Notes: generated by a model not told the origin, from the letters alone. Positions 22,687 through 30,878 are shown, numbered from the stretch's first letter. The stretch: 33,708 nt of DNA from CAYSRC01 sp964433495 (GCA_964433495.1 CAYSRC010000025.1:1-33708), one strand, 5' to 3'. Numbers and translations are program-made.

Positions 22687-25412
22687 TGGCGGCAGCTTCA
22701 AAACGCGGCAGGCCGACAAAGGCCGAGCTTGAGAGACAGCGGCGGGAAAAGGAACTCAGGGAAAAGCGCGCAAGGCAGGCGGCGGCGGTGGGCATCGCCC
22801 TGTTCGCCGTCGGTCTTGTGCTGTGTGCGCTCGCCTTTGTCGAGGGGCAGAGCGTGTGGAGATTTTTGCACGACGCGGTGTTCGGGGTGCTGGGTGTGTT
22901 CGCCTACTTCACCGGCCCGCTGTGCATCTACACCGCCGTCGTCGTCGCCTACGGCAAAACGACCCCCGCGCCCAAGGTGTTAAAGGCTCTGCTGCTGCTT
23001 CTGACGGTGTCGGGGACGGTCTACGCCTTTTCGAGGGCGGGGGTGACCGACCTTGCCGCCGACGTTGAGACGGCGTATGCGCTCGGCGTCGCGCACTCGG
23101 GCGGCGGCGTGCTCTCGATGGTGCTGGGGTGGACGCTCAGCGCCGCGTGCGGCGTCACCGCGGCGCGCATCGTGCTCATCATTTTAATTCTCATCTCGGT
23201 CATGCTCATCACGGGCAAGACGGTCGTCGACCTTGTGAACGGGGCAAAAAGACCCATCGACGTCATCAAAGAGCGCTCGAGGGTGCGCAGGGAGGAGGAC
23301 GAGCTTCTGAGCGCCGCCGAGCATGAGCAGGGGGATGACGGGGCTGCGGACGAGGCGCAAAAGCCCAAAAAACGCGCGCAGATCGACATCCCCGTCGACC
23401 CGCTGCCGACGCATCCCGAGGCGGAGGCAAAGCCCGAGGCGGCCGACAGCCGGGTGCCCGGGAGCAGAATAGACATCCCTATCGACGTGGGGACCACCCC
23501 GAGGCCGAGCGTCGACGAGGTCGCGCCCGCCAAACGGGCGAAACCCGCGCGGGCAAGCGCAATAGACATCCCGCTCGGGCCCGACTTTGAGCCGGCCGAC
23601 CGGGACACGGGGCTTGAGCTGCTGCCCATCGAGACGATCCGGAAGGCGCGGGCGAGCGGCCCCGCCGCGAGCGTGGTGGACGAGCTGCTGCGCGCGGACG
23701 AGGTCATCAGCAGCACCTTTGCGACGTTCGGCCCCGCGCCCGAAGAGGGGAGCGACGCGGCGGGCGGGGGTGAAACACGCCCCGAGACCGCAGAGACCGC
23801 CGTCGAAGACAATCCTGCGGCGGAAGAGGACTCTTCACCGCGCGAGAGCGGGGGGCAGACACCCGCTCTCGTTCCCTCGGCAGGCGTGTCCGCCGAACCG
23901 CTGCGGACAGAAAAGCCCGAGTACGTCTTTCCGCCGCTGTCGCTGCTCAAGCGCACCGATCTAAGGGCGGGGGCGCAGGCGCAGCAGGAGCTTAAAAACA
24001 ACGCGGACATGCTCGTTGAAACCCTCAACAGCTTCGGTGTCCGCACGCGGATCGTCGACGTGTCGAGGGGCCCGTCGGTCACGCGCTACGAGCTTCAGCC
24101 CGAGACGGGCGTGCGGCTGAGCAGGATCGTGAGTCTCGCGGACGACCTCGCGCTCAACCTCGCGGCGTCGGGCGTCAGGATAGAGGCGCCCATCCCCGGC
24201 AAGGCGGCGGTCGGCATCGAGGTGCCCAACAGGACGGTCAACACCGTCGGTCTTCGCAACGCCATCGAGAGCAGCGTGTTCAGGGACGCGCAGTCGCCGC
24301 TGACCTTTGCGCTGGGCATGGAGATAAGCGGCGAGGTGCGCGTCGGCGATATATCGGGGATGCCGCACCTGCTGATCGCGGGCTCAACCGGCATGGGCAA
24401 GTCGGTGTGCATCAACTCGATGATCGTGAGTCTCGTGTACAAGTCGTCGCCCGACGACCTTCAGATGATCCTCATCGACCCCAAGATGGTCGAGTTCACC
24501 TGCTACAAGGGGCTGCCGCACCTGTACATCCCGGTGGTCACCGACCCCAAAAAGGCCGCGGGCGCGCTCGGCTCCGCGGTGGGCGAGATGCTGAAACGGT
24601 ACAAGCTGTTCTCCGAACTCGGGGTGCGCAACATCGGCGAGTACAACGCCTATGTCGAGCGGCGGGGCCCCGCGGCGGACGACCCCGCCGAGGAGAACGG
24701 CGAGCCCCTTGCGCACAAGGCGCGCCTCGTCATCGTGATAGACGAGCTCGCCGACCTGATGATGACCGCCCCAACCGAGGTCGAGGACGCCGTCTGCCGC
24801 ATCGCGCAGATGGGCCGTGCCGCCGGCATCCACCTTGTCGTCGCGACGCAGCGGCCGTCGGTGGACGTCATCACCGGCACGATAAAGAACAACATACCCT
24901 CGAGGATTGCCTTCAAGGTGTCCTCGCAGGTGGACAGCAGGACGATTCTCGACACCTCGGGCGCCGAAAAGCTCATCGGGCGCGGCGACATGCTCTTTTG
25001 GGCGGTGGGGCAGCCAAAGCCCGTCAGGATACAGGGCTGCTATGTCAGCGAGAGCGAGGTCGCCGAGGTCGTGGGCTTTTTGAAGGAGCGCACGGCCGCG
25101 AGCTACAACGAGCAGTTTATGCGCGAGATGGACGAGATGGCAGCCAGGGCCAAAACCAAAGGCGGCCCCGCCGACGACCCCGAGGAGGGCGACCCGATGA
25201 TCGAGGACGCGATCGAGGTCGTTGTGGAGGCGGGACAGGCTTCGACGTCGCTGCTTCAGCGCAAGCTCAAGCTCGGCTATGCCCGCGCGGCGCGTATCAT
25301 GGACGAGCTTGAACAGCGGGGGATCGTCGGCCCGCCCGACGGCAGCAAGCCGCGCGCTGTCAACATGACCCGCCAGCAGTGGCAGGAGCGCATGATGAAC
25401 ACGGCCGAGTGA
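22686..25412 (+). CDS. ftsK: DNA translocase FtsK/SpoIIIE
   Basis: This ATP-driven hexameric motor pumps DNA through the closing septum in division or sporulation. The protein has 908 residues. A basic N-terminus is followed by four or five transmembrane segments (about 34-180), then a proline- and acid-rich linker (about 195-415). The motor domain opens near 420, with Walker A GSTGMGKS at 566-573 (M where most have S) and Walker B VIVIDELADLM around 682-690. The C-terminal winged-helix gamma domain, which reads KOPS/SRS polarity sites, covers about 838-900 (GQASTSLLQRKLKLGYARA). The linker holds IDIP three times, at residues 233, 262 and 293. It is coupled to uppP upstream and to the hydrolase gene downstream (8-base gap). 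FtsK and SpoIIIE roles cannot be told apart here. Confidence 0.95.
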   Translation: MAAASKRGRPTKAELERQRREKELREKRARQAAAVGIALFAVGLVLCALAFVEGQSVWRFLHDAVFGVLGVFAYFTGPLCIYTAVVVAYGKTTPAPKVLKALLLLLTVSGTVYAFSRAGVTDLAADVETAYALGVAHSGGGVLSMVLGWTLSAACGVTAARIVLIILILISVMLITGKTVVDLVNGAKRPIDVIKERSRVRREEDELLSAAEHEQGDDGAADEAQKPKKRAQIDIPVDPLPTHPEAEAKPEAADSRVPGSRIDIPIDVGTTPRPSVDEVAPAKRAKPARASAIDIPLGPDFEPADRDTGLELLPIETIRKARASGPAASVVDELLRADEVISSTFATFGPAPEEGSDAAGGGETRPETAETAVEDNPAAEEDSSPRESGGQTPALVPSAGVSAEPLRTEKPEYVFPPLSLLKRTDLRAGAQAQQELKNNADMLVETLNSFGVRTRIVDVSRGPSVTRYELQPETGVRLSRIVSLADDLALNLAASGVRIEAPIPGKAAVGIEVPNRTVNTVGLRNAIESSVFRDAQSPLTFALGMEISGEVRVGDISGMPHLLIAGSTGMGKSVCINSMIVSLVYKSSPDDLQMILIDPKMVEFTCYKGLPHLYIPVVTDPKKAAGALGSAVGEMLKRYKLFSELGVRNIGEYNAYVERRGPAADDPAEENGEPLAHKARLVIVIDELADLMMTAPTEVEDAVCRIAQMGRAAGIHLVVATQRPSVDVITGTIKNNIPSRIAFKVSSQVDSRTILDTSGAEKLIGRGDMLFWAVGQPKPVRIQGCYVSESEVAEVVGFLKERTAASYNEQFMREMDEMAARAKTKGGPADDPEEGDPMIEDAIEVVVEAGQASTSLLQRKLKLGYARAARIMDELEQRGIVGPPDGSKPRAVNMTRQQWQERMMNTAE

Positions 25413-25419
25413 GGTGTTT

Positions 25420-26412
25420 ATGGCAAAAAAGCTGAGGATCCCGAGCAAAAAGAACCTTAAAAAAATCGTCAAGGGCATCGCCGTCGCGGCGGTCGTCGTG
25501 CTTGCTGCCGCGCTCTTTGAGATATATGTGACCCGCAACGAGACGTGGGAGAGCGTCTTCGGCGCGGGGGCCGGGGGCGATGCGGATGCCGCGGGCGTCT
25601 TACAGGGCGCCGACGCTGAGGCCCTGCCCGACGAGCTTGTATCGCTGACGGTGATGTACGTCGGCCAGGGGGACGGGATATTCATCAAAGCGGGCACGGA
25701 CAACGTGCTGGTGGACGCGGGCGTCCGCGACTCGTATGACGACATCGACGCATTTTTGAAAAACAGCGGCGTCGAGCGCATCGACTGCTTTTTCGCGACC
25801 CACCCGCACGCCGACCACATCGGCAGCTTCGCGCGGCTCGCCGAGAGCTATGAGATCGGCGAGGTGGTCATCGACCGCTTTGACGAGCAGCTGACACCGA
25901 CAAACAGTACATACGAGAACTTCCTCGACACGATCGACCGCCTTGACATCCCGATAAGGCAGGCGACGGCGGGCGAGGTGTTCGAGTTTGACAGGGGCTC
26001 GGTGGAGGTCATCTCGGCAGGGCTCTACTCCGACCTCAACAACAGCTCGCTCATGCTCTGTTTCCGATACGGCGAGACCTCCTTTCTGCTCACGGGCGAC
26101 TGCGAGTACGAGGCCGAGGACGACCTCATCGCGCGGGGGCTTATCCCGCGCTGCGACGTGCTCAAGGCGGGGCACCACGGCACCAAAAACGCGACGAGCA
26201 TGGACTTTTTGAACGCAGTTGCTCCCGAGTATGTCGCGGTGTCGTGCGGGGTTGACAACGAGTACGGCTACCCCAAGGAGAAGTTTATGAAGAGGGTCGA
26301 GCGCGCGGGCGCGGCGCTTGTGCGCACCGACACCGACGGCAGCCTCACCTTTGTGACCGACGGCGAGCACATCGAGCTCATGACGGGCTCGCACAGGGCG
26401 GACGGACAATGA
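25420..26412 (+). CDS. ComEC-like metallo-beta-lactamase-fold hydrolase, membrane anchored
   Basis: This is a 330-residue protein with a basic N-terminus and one hydrophobic segment (about residues 16-36), then a short spacer and a metallo-beta-lactamase domain, so the enzyme part should lie outside the membrane. The metal ligands are visible: THPHADHIG (H128, H130, D132, H133), LTGDCE with the bridging aspartate, and GHHGTKNA with the last histidine. This order and sequence resemble the soluble C-terminal domain of competence protein ComEC and its stand-alone relatives. The start is ATG 25420, with GAGG just before it; a GTG at 25414 is a lesser choice. It overlaps the next gene by four bases (ATGA). 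Substrate is unknown; nuclease or phosphodiesterase action is inferred from the family. Confidence 0.88.
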   Translation: MAKKLRIPSKKNLKKIVKGIAVAAVVVLAAALFEIYVTRNETWESVFGAGAGGDADAAGVLQGADAEALPDELVSLTVMYVGQGDGIFIKAGTDNVLVDAGVRDSYDDIDAFLKNSGVERIDCFFATHPHADHIGSFARLAESYEIGEVVIDRFDEQLTPTNSTYENFLDTIDRLDIPIRQATAGEVFEFDRGSVEVISAGLYSDLNNSSLMLCFRYGETSFLLTGDCEYEAEDDLIARGLIPRCDVLKAGHHGTKNATSMDFLNAVAPEYVAVSCGVDNEYGYPKEKFMKRVERAGAALVRTDTDGSLTFVTDGEHIELMTGSHRADGQ

Positions 26413-26633
26413 AGTACAGTATTGACAGGATAGAGGACGGCGTCGCCGTGCTGATAAGCGAACAGGGGGACGAGCTCAAAAAGCCGGTGGGGGAGTTCCC
26501 GTTCGAGCCTGCGGAGGGGATGCTTGTGAGCGTCGGAAAGTGCTGCACAAGACGCCTCAAAGCGCGCGAGCGCGCCGAAAAGCGGCGGCTCGGCGACAAG
26601 CTGCGGCGGATGCTCAAACGGCATGCGCGATAA
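26409..26633 (+). CDS. DUF3006 domain protein
   Basis: This is a 74-residue protein. The N-terminal half, YSIDRIEDGVAVLISEQGDEL, followed by a short strand and PVGEFPFEPAEGM, is the DUF3006 pattern, a small beta-barrel-like fold. The C-terminal third is a lysine- and arginine-rich helix. Two adjacent cysteines (CC) sit at 44-45. It is translationally coupled to the MBL hydrolase through ATGA. DUF3006 genes are often found beside ComEC-like hydrolases, which suggests a partner or accessory role; function is unknown. A terminator follows. Confidence 0.85.
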   Translation: MKYSIDRIEDGVAVLISEQGDELKKPVGEFPFEPAEGMLVSVGKCCTRRLKARERAEKRRLGDKLRRMLKRHAR

Positions 26634-26645
26634 ACAAACAGAATA

Positions 26646-26691
26646 CCCGCGCGGGGACGGCGCACAGGCGAGGTTCACGCGCGGGCTTTTT
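26646..26691 (+). terminator. Terminator of the uppP-ftsK-MBL-DUF3006 operon
   Basis: CCCGCGCG (26646-26653) pairs with CGCGCGGG (26678-26685) and is followed by CTTTTT, 13 bases after the last stop. The loop is long (24 bases), but position and tail fit. Confidence 0.7.
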
Positions 26692-26799
26692 GTATACCCC
26701 GCGGCGGAGGGGTTGCCGGGAGGTGTGTTATGGCCTAATAAAAGCCTGTTCGGTCAATAACGCTTTGCGGAAGCACGACCCGCATACTCCGTCAGGATG

Positions 26800-26828
26800 G
26801 CCGCATGTTAAAGGTACGGGCATGCGGC
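26800..26828. repeat. Hairpin of the GCCGCATG type
   Basis: Arms 26800-26807 and 26821-26828 are an exact 8-bp inverted repeat. The arm sequence matches that of the 21295-21324 hairpin although the loop (TTAAAGGTACGGG) differs. It directly abuts the two-hairpin element. Confidence 0.55.
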
Positions 26829-26907
26829 ACACCCCGCATACTCTCGCGGGGCGTGCCGAGTGTCGTACATTTTTACACTCGGCTGAATTCACGAGAATAT
26901 GTGAACC
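26828..26907. repeat. Dispersed three-hairpin element, copy 2
   Basis: The 80-base element equals 30799-30878 except for one base. In order it folds into CCCCGC-ATACTCTC-GCGGGG, then GCCGAGTGT/ACACTCGGC (26855-26863 with 26875-26883), then TTCAC-GAGAATAT-GTGAA. The near identity over 80 bases between two places 4 kb apart shows recent duplication or strong constraint. Confidence 0.85.
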
Positions 26908-27110
26908 CAGCCGAACACCGTTCCGATTGCGTTCGGCCGCTCCCTTTACATGGTCCGTTGAGAATGGCTGTTTTGTGAAAAGACGTAAAGCAGGGAAACT
27001 GCGACGGAGGGATTGTCGCCATCAGCTCAAGCTTCGGCAAGGTTTTTCAGACAACGAGACTTTACAAAAGACAATCCCTCAGCTTGCTGCGCAGACAGCC
27101 CCCTTTACAC

Positions 27111-27136
27111 ACACTCCGCATATTCTCGCGGGGTGT
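27111..27136. repeat. ATATTCTC-loop hairpin
   Basis: ACACTCCGC (27111-27119) pairs with GCGGGGTGT (27128-27136), with one T-G wobble, around the loop ATATTCTC. Similar loops with other stems occur at 26832-26851, 30803-30822 and 30750-30767. Confidence 0.6.
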
Positions 27137-27297
27137 ACGAACATTGTACCGCTTGCGTTCGGCGAGGGGCCTCAGGTGCAAAAGAGCAATACCTTCCCCG
27201 GCAGTCGGTCGCCTTTAAATCTAAGCCGATGCCTGTCACCGAAATCGGCAGAAAAAAGCCCGAGGCTGTAGCCCCGGACGAGATAAAAAACCTATGT

Positions 27298-27337
27298 AAA
27301 GACCCCTGTCCGTGCGTATGCCCGGGCGCGGGTCTTT
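27298..27337. terminator. Terminator-like stem-loop, possibly for the small Ser/Asn gene
   Basis: AAAGACCC (27298-27305) and GGGTCTTT (27330-27337) pair with T's on one side and A's on the other. On the reverse strand it lies about 110 bases beyond the 3' end of the small Ser/Asn-rich gene. Confidence 0.55.
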
Positions 27338-27443
27338 TGCTTAAGGGCAAGCTTAAGCGTGCGGTTTCGGCCCTGTGCCGCGACAACTCGCGACCCATCT
27401 TGCAGGGACAGAGCCGCCCGCAAAGGTCCTACTGCTTTCGGTC

Positions 27444-27596
27444 TTACTTGCTGCTCGAGGAGTTGGACGAACGATTGGACGAGCTGTTGGTGCTCTTGTT
27501 GGACGAACTGTTGGAGCTCTTGTTGCTCGAGCGGTTCGTGCTGTTGCTCGATTTGTTGCTTGTCTTGCTGTTGGTCTTTTTGGATTCGTTAGCCAT
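27444..27596 (-). CDS. Small Ser/Asn/Lys-rich low-complexity protein
   Basis: This is a 50-residue protein made almost only of S, N, K and T: after MANESKKTNS it repeats the unit SSN with K, R or T in between (KSSNSS, RSSNKS, KSTNSS and so on), ending SSSSK. The start ATG 27596 has a purine-rich AAAGGTGGGAAG site upstream, and the TAA stop lies in the middle of a run with no other good frame. It has no hydrophobic segment and no cysteine. The net charge is positive. I do not recognise a named family. Candidates are a small spore or surface-associated protein or a nucleic-acid-binding tail; no evidence decides. Confidence 0.65.
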   Translation of the reverse strand: MANESKKTNSKTSNKSSNSTNRSSNKSSNSSSNKSTNSSSNRSSNSSSSK

Positions 27597-27968
27597 TTTT
27601 CTTCCCACCTTTCACCGTTAGTATTGCCCCTGTCACCGCCGCTATAAGAGGAAAATTTTGTATTGCCGCGGGGCGCTTTTTCGGCGTGCGGCAGTTTGTG
27701 TGCGCAGACCGTGCTTGTGTTTTGAGGGAAAGGAAAAGCGGGGCAATCTACCCGGCTCTCAATGTTTACACGGTTTAAATATAACGCCTTGACCCCATTT
27801 ACTTTGGCCCCGAACGCCTTAACGTTTTCTTCGGGCGCCGTCTTGCATAAGCTGCTCCGCTTCCTCATCATCCGAGGCACACAAAAAGCCCGCGGAAAGC
27901 TGCTGCTTTCCGCGGGCTTGCGCATTTGCGCACAATAACAACTATAAACCCGCTTAAAATAACCCTGC
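27597..27968. other. Intergenic region, small Ser/Asn gene to yebC
   Basis: It contains the yebC terminator (27882-27919) and a G/C-rich stretch without recognisable genes. No clear promoter for the small Ser/Asn gene is visible. Confidence 0.5.
27882..27919 (-). terminator. Terminator of yebC
   Basis: A perfect 15-bp stem (27886-27900 with 27905-27919), a 4-base loop and, on the reverse strand, TTTTTG directly after it. It begins about 50 bases after the yebC stop. Confidence 0.92.
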
Positions 27969-28706
27969 TTACTCCGGCAGGTCATCCTCGTTCTCAAGGT
28001 TGTGCCAGACGTCCTGCACGTCGTCGTTGTCCTCGAGGTGCTCGAGCAGCAGGCTCATCTTCTTGAGGTTTTCCTCCCCCTCGAGTGCGGTGTAGCTGTC
28101 GGGGACGTACTCGACCTCGGCCGAGACAAAGTCGTAGCCCTTGGCCTCAAGCCCCTCGCGCACGCTTCGCAGGTCGTTCGGCGCGGTGTAGACCTCGGCC
28201 ATGCCTCCCTCAAAGACGATGTCGTCGGCGCCGCAGTCGATGCAGTCCTCCATCACCGCGTCCTCGTTGCGCTCGGACATGTCGATGACGACGACGCCCT
28301 TTTGGCTGAACATAAACGACACGCAGCCCGAGGTGCCGAGGTTGCCGCCGAACTTGTCAAAATAGTGCCGCATGTCGGCGGCGGTTCGGTTGCGGTTGTC
28401 GGTCAGCGTCTCGACGATGACGGCGATGCCGCCGGGGCCGTAGCCCTCATAGACGATGGTCTCGTAGTCGGTCTTGTCGCCGCCCTGCGCCTTTTTGATG
28501 ATGCGGTCGATGTTGTCCGAGGGGACGTTGTTGGCCTTTGCCTTCGCGATTATGTCGCGCAGCTTGCCGTTGGTCGTGGGGTCGCCGCCGCCCTCGCGGA
28601 CGGCGACCGCGATCTCGCGCCCCATCTTGGTGAATATCTTTGCGCGCTGGCTGTCGGTCTTCTCCTTTTTGCGCTTGATATTGTTCCACTTGGAATGTCC
28701 TGACAT
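27969..28706 (-). CDS. yebC: YebC/PmpR family translation and transcription factor
   Basis: The 245-residue protein has the three-domain YebC fold. It opens with the invariant MSGHSKWNNIKRKKEKTDSQ, followed by FTKMGREIAVAVREGG and the conserved KANNVPSDNIDRIIKKA. Later comes YEGYGPGGIAVIVETLTDN, which is the family signature. The TACO1 relative in mitochondria and bacterial YebC help ribosomes through proline stretches; PmpR-type members act on transcription. Which role applies here cannot be told. The start ATG has AAGGGG nine bases upstream. It is a single gene with its own terminator. Confidence 0.95.
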   Translation of the reverse strand: MSGHSKWNNIKRKKEKTDSQRAKIFTKMGREIAVAVREGGGDPTTNGKLRDIIAKAKANNVPSDNIDRIIKKAQGGDKTDYETIVYEGYGPGGIAVIVETLTDNRNRTAADMRHYFDKFGGNLGTSGCVSFMFSQKGVVVIDMSERNEDAVMEDCIDCGADDIVFEGGMAEVYTAPNDLRSVREGLEAKGYDFVSAEVEYVPDSYTALEGEENLKKMSLLLEHLEDNDDVQDVWHNLENEDDLPE

Positions 28707-28717
28707 TGTTTTAACCC

Positions 28718-28744
28718 CTTATATGCATTTTTTACTGAATTCAA
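28718..28744 (-). promoter_or_regulatory. Weak promoter of yebC
   Basis: On the reverse strand TATAAG (28723-28718) lies close to the start, with TTGAAT (28744-28739) 15 bases upstream, a short spacer. The region is A/T-rich. Only tentative. Confidence 0.3.
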
Positions 28745-28941
28745 ATTAAAACTCGACATGCCGCTGCGCGCGGCGGCAGAACGGTGTGCCGCTGCAGAGC
28801 CGACCGCGCGGGCGCGCACACGGGCGGCGCCTCAAGGCTTTGATCCGCCCGAGCGGGCAAGGCGAACCCGAAAAGCCCCGCCATGTTATTTTGCGCAAAA
28901 GACGGCCGTTTGTCAACAGCTCCGAGGCGACAAGCCGGGCC

Positions 28942-30366
28942 TTATCGGTCGTTTTTGTCCTTTTGATGAAACAGCGCGAGCGTCTTGTCGAAAAAGAGCT
29001 TTGTCCCCGAGTTGCCGGCGCCCTCGGGCGGCTGCCGCATGAGCACCGACGGCGGGGTGCCGATGGCCTTGTCGACCATGTAATCAAATCGGTCGACCGA
29101 CTCGTCCACCATGTCGGCAACCTCTCGGGTGAACTCGTTGAGCGCGGTGTTGATCTGTAGGATTTTTGCGCTGAGCACCGCGGCGAGCGAGGCGTCGTCG
29201 GCGGGCTTTGCGGTGCGGGTGATGATCTCGCGGTACCGCTCGACCGCGAGGTCGACGGCGTCCTCCCACGAGAGATAGATCCTGCGCTCGGCGTTTTCGC
29301 CTATCCGGCGCAGGCGATCGCGGTTTTCACACGCGCGCTTGATCGCCTCGGCCATTGCGAGGGCGCTGTCGTCGATGATTATGCCCGTTTCGCCGTCCTC
29401 GATGCCCTCGGCGGCGCAGCTCCCTTTGACGAGCACGCTCGGGCAGGCGCATGCAGCGGCCTCGCGCACGACGATGCCGTTGGTGTCGAAGGTGGACGGG
29501 AACAGGAACAGGTCGGCCGCGGTGAAATAGTCCCGCAAAACTTCGCGGTCGCGCACGGCGCCCGCAAAGCTGCACACATCCGCAAGGCCCTGCTCCTCGA
29601 CATATTTTTCGATCTCGGGGCGGTCGACGCCGTCGCCGACGAGCAAAAAGCGGCAGCGGCATCCGTCCCCGAGTGCCAGTCTTATACCGTCGAGCGAGGT
29701 TTTGACGCCCTTGTACCACATCATGCGCCCGACGAACAAAAACAGCGCTTCGTCCTCGGCGACGCCGAAGCGCGAGCGGACGGCGGCAACGGCGTCGGGC
29801 GAGCTTCTCCCGCGCGCAAAGTCGACGCCGTTGGGCATGACCGACCATTCGCCCTCGTAGCCGAGACTCTCGAGGTTTTTGCCGGCCCCCTCGGACACCG
29901 TCCAAACCTCGTCGCACGCGCTGATGTTGGAGATTAGAAACTTTATCGCGGCCCTGCGCAGGGCGTCGCTTGAGGTCATGTTGGCGACGTCCATGTCAAA
30001 TTTGGTGTGGTAGGTGAAGACGATAGGTCTGTGGGTGCTGCGCCGAACCATGCGCGCGAGCACCGTCGAGATGACGGGGCAGTGGGAGTGGATGAGGTCA
30101 AATCCCCGCTTTTCGAGCTCGTAGAGCGCCGACGATGAAAAGGGGTACCCCGTGCGGTAGCCGTACACGTTGGAGATGTAGACGCTCGGGTACCGCAGCA
30201 CCTCGAACGGATAGTCGTCCTGCACGCCGGGGTAGTAGGGGGTCGCGACCGTCGCTGTGCCGTGTTTTTGCTGAATGACCCTCGCGTAGTTGAGCGTGAC
30301 GTTCGCCACGCCGTCGATGGTCGGGGGAAACGAGTCGTTGAACAGACCGATGTTCAGTTTGTTCGT
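28942..30366 (-). CDS. GT4-type glycosyltransferase with non-standard start codon
   Basis: This is a glycosyltransferase of the GT-B fold, in the group that adds sugars to diacylglycerol or similar acceptors. The conserved N-terminus LNIGLFNDSFPPTIDGVANV is encoded from 30366 on, but no ATG, GTG or TTG stands in frame before it: an in-frame TAA is followed by codons TCG GCA GGA GGT GAG GGT GAG ACG AAC AAA CTG. GGAGG lies 10 bases before the ACG, so the ACG at 30366 holds the place of the lost ATG. GTG 30309 would cut off the conserved part. Further motifs are HSHCPV, FTYHTKFD, PNGVDF, FVGRMMWYKG and the EX7E-like region TNGIVVREAAAC. The last 80 residues form an unusual helical tail. Promoter just upstream. 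With ACG the product has 474 residues. Confidence 0.85.
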   Translation of the reverse strand, partial: TNKLNIGLFNDSFPPTIDGVANVTLNYARVIQQKHGTATVATPYYPGVQDDYPFEVLRYPSVYISNVYGYRTGYPFSSSALYELEKRGFDLIHSHCPVISTVLARMVRRSTHRPIVFTYHTKFDMDVANMTSSDALRRAAIKFLISNISACDEVWTVSEGAGKNLESLGYEGEWSVMPNGVDFARGRSSPDAVAAVRSRFGVAEDEALFLFVGRMMWYKGVKTSLDGIRLALGDGCRCRFLLVGDGVDRPEIEKYVEEQGLADVCSFAGAVRDREVLRDYFTAADLFLFPSTFDTNGIVVREAAACACPSVLVKGSCAAEGIEDGETGIIIDDSALAMAEAIKRACENRDRLRRIGENAERRIYLSWEDAVDLAVERYREIITRTAKPADDASLAAVLSAKILQINTALNEFTREVADMVDESVDRFDYMVDKAIGTPPSVLMRQPPEGAGNSGTKLFFDKTLALFHQKDKNDR

Positions 30367-30409
30367 CTCACCCTCACCTCCTGCCGATTAAATACTCTCA
30401 ATCCTGCAT

Positions 30410-30438
30410 AGTATAGCACATCGGCGGCTTTGGAACAA
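30410..30438 (-). promoter_or_regulatory. Promoter of the glycosyltransferase gene
   Basis: On the reverse strand TTGTTC (30438-30433), 17 bases, then TATACT (30415-30410). The start region follows about 45 bases later. Good match to a sigma-A promoter. Confidence 0.7.
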
Positions 30439-30749
30439 TACGGTTCGGCAAATAGTCGGACCCAATTGCGTTGTAACCTAATTTTATGTGTCTGTGCACC
30501 CGGGACAGACTGCTTCCGCCGCTGCCTATATCCTGTCATAAATGATTTGTCATTCGGACACTCCCGCCTGACTCCTCAACCGACCGAACGCTCGCAGTGA
30601 GCAAAAGCTTCCCTTGAGGTAAAGGGAGGCGGCGCGGCCGAAGGACGCGGCGGGGGGATTGCAAGCGGCGGGTTGAGATTGCAACATAGAGCATATTCAT
30701 GTGTCGAGGTCTTGTGCGGTCAATCCCTCAGTCAGCTTCGCTGACGCGG

Positions 30750-30767
30750 CTCGCATATTCCCGCGAG
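30750..30767. repeat. ATATTCCC-loop hairpin
   Basis: CTCGC (30750-30754) pairs with GCGAG (30763-30767) around ATATTCCC. The loop is nearly that of 27120-27127 and of the first hairpin of the 80-base element, while the stem differs. Confidence 0.55.
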
Positions 30768-30771
30768 TCGG

Positions 30772-30798
30772 TCGAATGTAAGCGGAACAGACATTCGA
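30772..30798. repeat. Covarying AGCGGAA-loop hairpin, copy 2
   Basis: TCGAATGT (30772-30779) pairs with ACATTCGA (30791-30798) around AAGCGGAACAG. Compared with copy 3, two stem pairs have changed on both arms together. Confidence 0.7.
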
Positions 30799-30878
30799 CA
30801 CACCCCGCATACTCTCGCGGGGCGTGCCGAGTGTCGTACATTTTTACACTCGGCTGAGTTCACGAGAATATGTGAACC
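30799..30878. repeat. Dispersed three-hairpin element, copy 3
   Basis: Identical to 26828-26907 except one base (GAGTTC for GAATTC). The three stems are intact: the ATACTCTC hairpin, GCCGAGTGT/ACACTCGGC (30826-30834 with 30846-30854), and TTCAC/GTGAA. Confidence 0.85.

Larger units (their letters stand above)
26634..27443. other. Repeat-rich intergenic island 2
   Basis: The 810-base gap holds the operon terminator, a hairpin at 26800-26828 (GCCGCATG/CATGCGGC), the full two-hairpin element (26828-26907), a Oscillospirales-type CAATCCCTCAG fragment (about 27071-27100), an ATATTCTC-loop hairpin (27111-27136) and a terminator-like stem (27298-27337). No gene is supported. Confidence 0.6.
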
